DNA of 8,533 nucleotides, from the NCBI GenBank assembly GCA_027347805.1, contig DAIEQP010000203.1:1-8533 (forward strand), read 5' to 3'. Positions 7,145 through 8,533 of this stretch are shown here, one piece after another. Below the pieces are notes generated by a model. The model was not told the DNA's origin. It searched no databases and saw only the letters and a list, made by a program, of their open reading frames with translations. The stretch comes from Ignavibacteria bacterium (GTDB lineage: Bacteria > Bacteroidota > Ignavibacteria > Ignavibacteriales > Melioribacteraceae). A program made the translations under genes and the position numbers. Numbering within the stretch: position 1 is the stretch's first letter; every line of letters begins with the position of its first letter.

Positions 7145-8379
7145 TCATACCTCAACGCTTCCACCGGATCTAATTTAGCAGCTGTATATGCAGGAGCAAA
7201 ACCGGATGCTACTCCTGTAAGAATCGAAATAATTATTGCCAACATCACCGAATCAAATTGAACAGATGTTGGAAGGAACTGATTTATTGCTATGCTTAAA
7301 ATTACCGCGAAAACTAATCCAATCAATCCGCCAATTAGACATATAACAGCAGATTCAGTAATAAACTGGCCAAGTATTGCTCGCTTTTTTGCACCAATTG
7401 CTTTTCGAATTCCAATTTCTTTTGTTCTTTCTTTAACAGATACAAACATTATATTCATAATTCCTATAGCACCGACAAACAGAGCAAGGCCGGTTATAAA
7501 TAACCCGGCGATTTGTATTACACCAATTGTTTGATTGATAGTATTAAGCAAACCTTCCTGCTGATTAATCGAAAAATCATTTTCTTCATTATATGCAAGA
7601 CCCCGAACTCGGCGCATAACACCAAGTGCTTCTTCTTTTGTAGCTTCAATCATTTGATTATTTCTGGCTCTAACATTAATTGTAATGCTTCGCATATTTT
7701 CTGATTGAAGATATTTGAATACGTTTTGCATTGGAATGAAAACCTGCCTATCAGGATTAAAATTACCCATTACCCAGCTACCCTGTTCTTCAAGCACACC
7801 GATAACTTTAAATTTGTGGCCTTTAATTCTGATATCCTGATTTAAAATATATCCGTTTGGAAAAAGTTTTTTAGCAATCTCACTGCCAATAACAGCAACA
7901 TTACGTCCACCATTACTTTCAAGATCATTAAAAAATCTTCCTTCACTGAAAGTCAGGTTGGTTGTTTTAATGTAATCTTCATTAGTCCCCTGAACCATGA
8001 TACCATCAACTGCTTTTTCTTTGCTCTTAACATTTTGCGAACTCCAGACAGTCGGAGCTACAGCAAGCGGAAGTTTGGCTAATTCTTTATATTTTTTAAA
8101 ATCTTCCAGGTCAAGATTTCTTCTGTTGCGCATCTGCCACCATGGAATATCATCATTAAACCATTCCCACTTATCAATGTAAAGATTATCTGAACCTAAA
8201 GAGGCAACACCTGTTTGAAACGCATTATCAATTCCTTTGATCGCTGTTGACATCAAGACAACCGAGGTTACGCCAATTACAATACCAAGAGTTGTAAGAA
8301 TCGATCGTACTTTATTAGCACGAATAGCCCTGAAAGAAATTGATAAGCCCTCCTTAAGTTCAAATAAGAAATTTTTCAT
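7141..8379 (-). CDS. ABC transporter permease A, MacB/FtsX family (class A/C)
   Basis: This 412-residue permease is the first after the ATPase gene. An amphipathic N-terminus (ELKEGLSISFRAIRANK) precedes TM1 (about 25-48). The periplasmic MacB_PCD-type domain spans about 49-285. TM2 is at about 287-312, followed by the coupling loop VKERTKEIGIRKAIGAKK, TM3 at about 341-363, TM4 at about 376-398 and the C-terminal LDPVEALRYE. It shares class signatures with permease C. Residues 71-81 just outside TM1 are unusually tryptophan-rich (W71, W73, W80, W81) and may sit at the membrane surface. The ATG is 8 nt after the ATPase stop, with AGGTG at -6 to -10, and it overlaps permease B by four bases. 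This places ATPase, A and B in one transcript. Pairing with B as a LolC/LolE-like heterodimer is inference. LolC or LolE themselves are less likely, because the MacB-type signatures dominate. Confidence 0.93.
   Translation of the reverse strand: MKNFLFELKEGLSISFRAIRANKVRSILTTLGIVIGVTSVVLMSTAIKGIDNAFQTGVASLGSDNLYIDKWEWFNDDIPWWQMRNRRNLDLEDFKKYKELAKLPLAVAPTVWSSQNVKSKEKAVDGIMVQGTNEDYIKTTNLTFSEGRFFNDLESNGGRNVAVIGSEIAKKLFPNGYILNQDIRIKGHKFKVIGVLEEQGSWVMGNFNPDRQVFIPMQNVFKYLQSENMRSITINVRARNNQMIEATKEEALGVMRRVRGLAYNEENDFSINQQEGLLNTINQTIGVIQIAGLFITGLALFVGAIGIMNIMFVSVKERTKEIGIRKAIGAKKRAILGQFITESAVICLIGGLIGLVFAVILSIAINQFLPTSVQFDSVMLAIIISILTGVASGFAPAYTAAKLDPVEALRYE
7150..7153 (-). promoter_or_regulatory. 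Ribosome binding site of permease B inside permease A codons
   Basis: GAGG lies 5 nt before the ATG of permease B. It is formed by the TTG AGG codons of the conserved LRYE C-terminus of permease A. It supports the start at 7144 and translational coupling through the ATGA overlap. Confidence 0.65.
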
Positions 8380-8384
8380 TTCAT

Positions 8385-8389
8385 CACCT
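8385..8389 (-). promoter_or_regulatory. Ribosome binding site of permease A
   Basis: AGGTG lies 5 nt before the ATG at 8379 and overlaps the TAG stop of the ATPase gene. An ATG at 8384 is out of frame and runs into a stop after two codons, so 8379 is the better start. Confidence 0.55.
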
Positions 8390-8533
8390 ATTCTTTAGAT
8401 AATCCATTTTTCTTAGGAATATATCTGTTCTTCACGCGTTCATCCTTTTCAATAAGTCCATCGCGGATTCTGAGAATTCTTTCAGCGTGTTCTGCAATGT
8501 ATTCTTCGTGTGTAACCAAAATAATTGTATTGC
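8388..8533 (-). CDS. ABC transporter ATP-binding protein, C-terminal fragment
   Basis: The last 47 residues of an ABC ATPase are present; the rest lies beyond the right edge. The fragment begins NTIILVTHEEYIAEHAERIL and contains the H-loop histidine in VTHE, then RIRDGLIEKD, the usual strand-turn after the H-loop in the MacB/LolD group of ATPases. It ends in a short lysine-rich tail. Walker A, Walker B and the signature motif are outside the window. The stop codon is 8 nt before permease A, so it is the obvious energising subunit for the permeases in this operon, and it is the only ATPase seen here for four permeases. The family is clear; the exact subfamily is not, from so short a piece. Confidence 0.85.
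   Translation of the reverse strand, partial: NTIILVTHEEYIAEHAERILRIRDGLIEKDERVKNRYIPKKNGLSKE

Noticed and set aside
6189..8182. Short plus-strand open frames opposite permeases A and B (6189-6431, 6587-6868, 7292-7534, 7513-7704, 7997-8182)
   Set aside because: All are antisense to well-supported permease genes and have no domain or start-site evidence.
3365..8379. Naming the permeases lolC/lolE or macB
   Set aside because: The proteins lack the fused ATPase of MacB, and their TM2 and C-terminal signatures are MacB-like rather than specifically LolC/LolE; a gene symbol would overstate the evidence.

Overview
The window is AT-rich and all supportable genes lie on the minus strand, so it reads from right to left. 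The protein families suggest a member of the Bacteroidota/Chlorobiota/Ignavibacteriota group, perhaps an Ignavibacteria-like organism. The main clues are separate-subunit MacB-type permeases in tandem, and a very large secreted protein with SprA-type sequence signatures. Taxonomy is inferred from family resemblance only.

Right edge to centre (8533 to 3365): the C-terminal 47 residues of an ABC ATPase are followed by four MacB/FtsX-type permeases, here called A (8379-7141), B (7144-5915), C (5826-4591) and D (4591-3365). A resembles C and B resembles D, so the block looks like a duplicated two-permease cassette, A-B then C-D. Within each cassette the genes overlap (4 nt for A/B, 1 nt for C/D). 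An 88-nt gap separates the cassettes. Only one ATPase is visible, directly before A. All four permeases keep the cytoplasmic loop expected to contact the ATPase, so one ATPase may drive two permease pairs, or mixed pairs.

Centre to left edge (3295 to 1): one reading frame stays open from a TTG start at 3295 to the edge of the window, at least 1098 codons. It encodes a signal peptide followed by a large beta-rich protein with SprA-like signatures, and it lacks its C-terminus here. This frame fills the whole left 40 percent of the window. The 69-nt gap before it holds an inverted repeat and a possible Bacteroidota-type promoter.

The working picture is an exporter or envelope-remodelling ABC system in the inner membrane, followed by a large predicted outer-membrane or surface protein in the same direction. 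No periplasmic adaptor (MacA/HlyD type) or TolC-like channel is visible; if present they would lie to the right of the window. No RNA gene, CRISPR array, insertion sequence or phage feature was seen.
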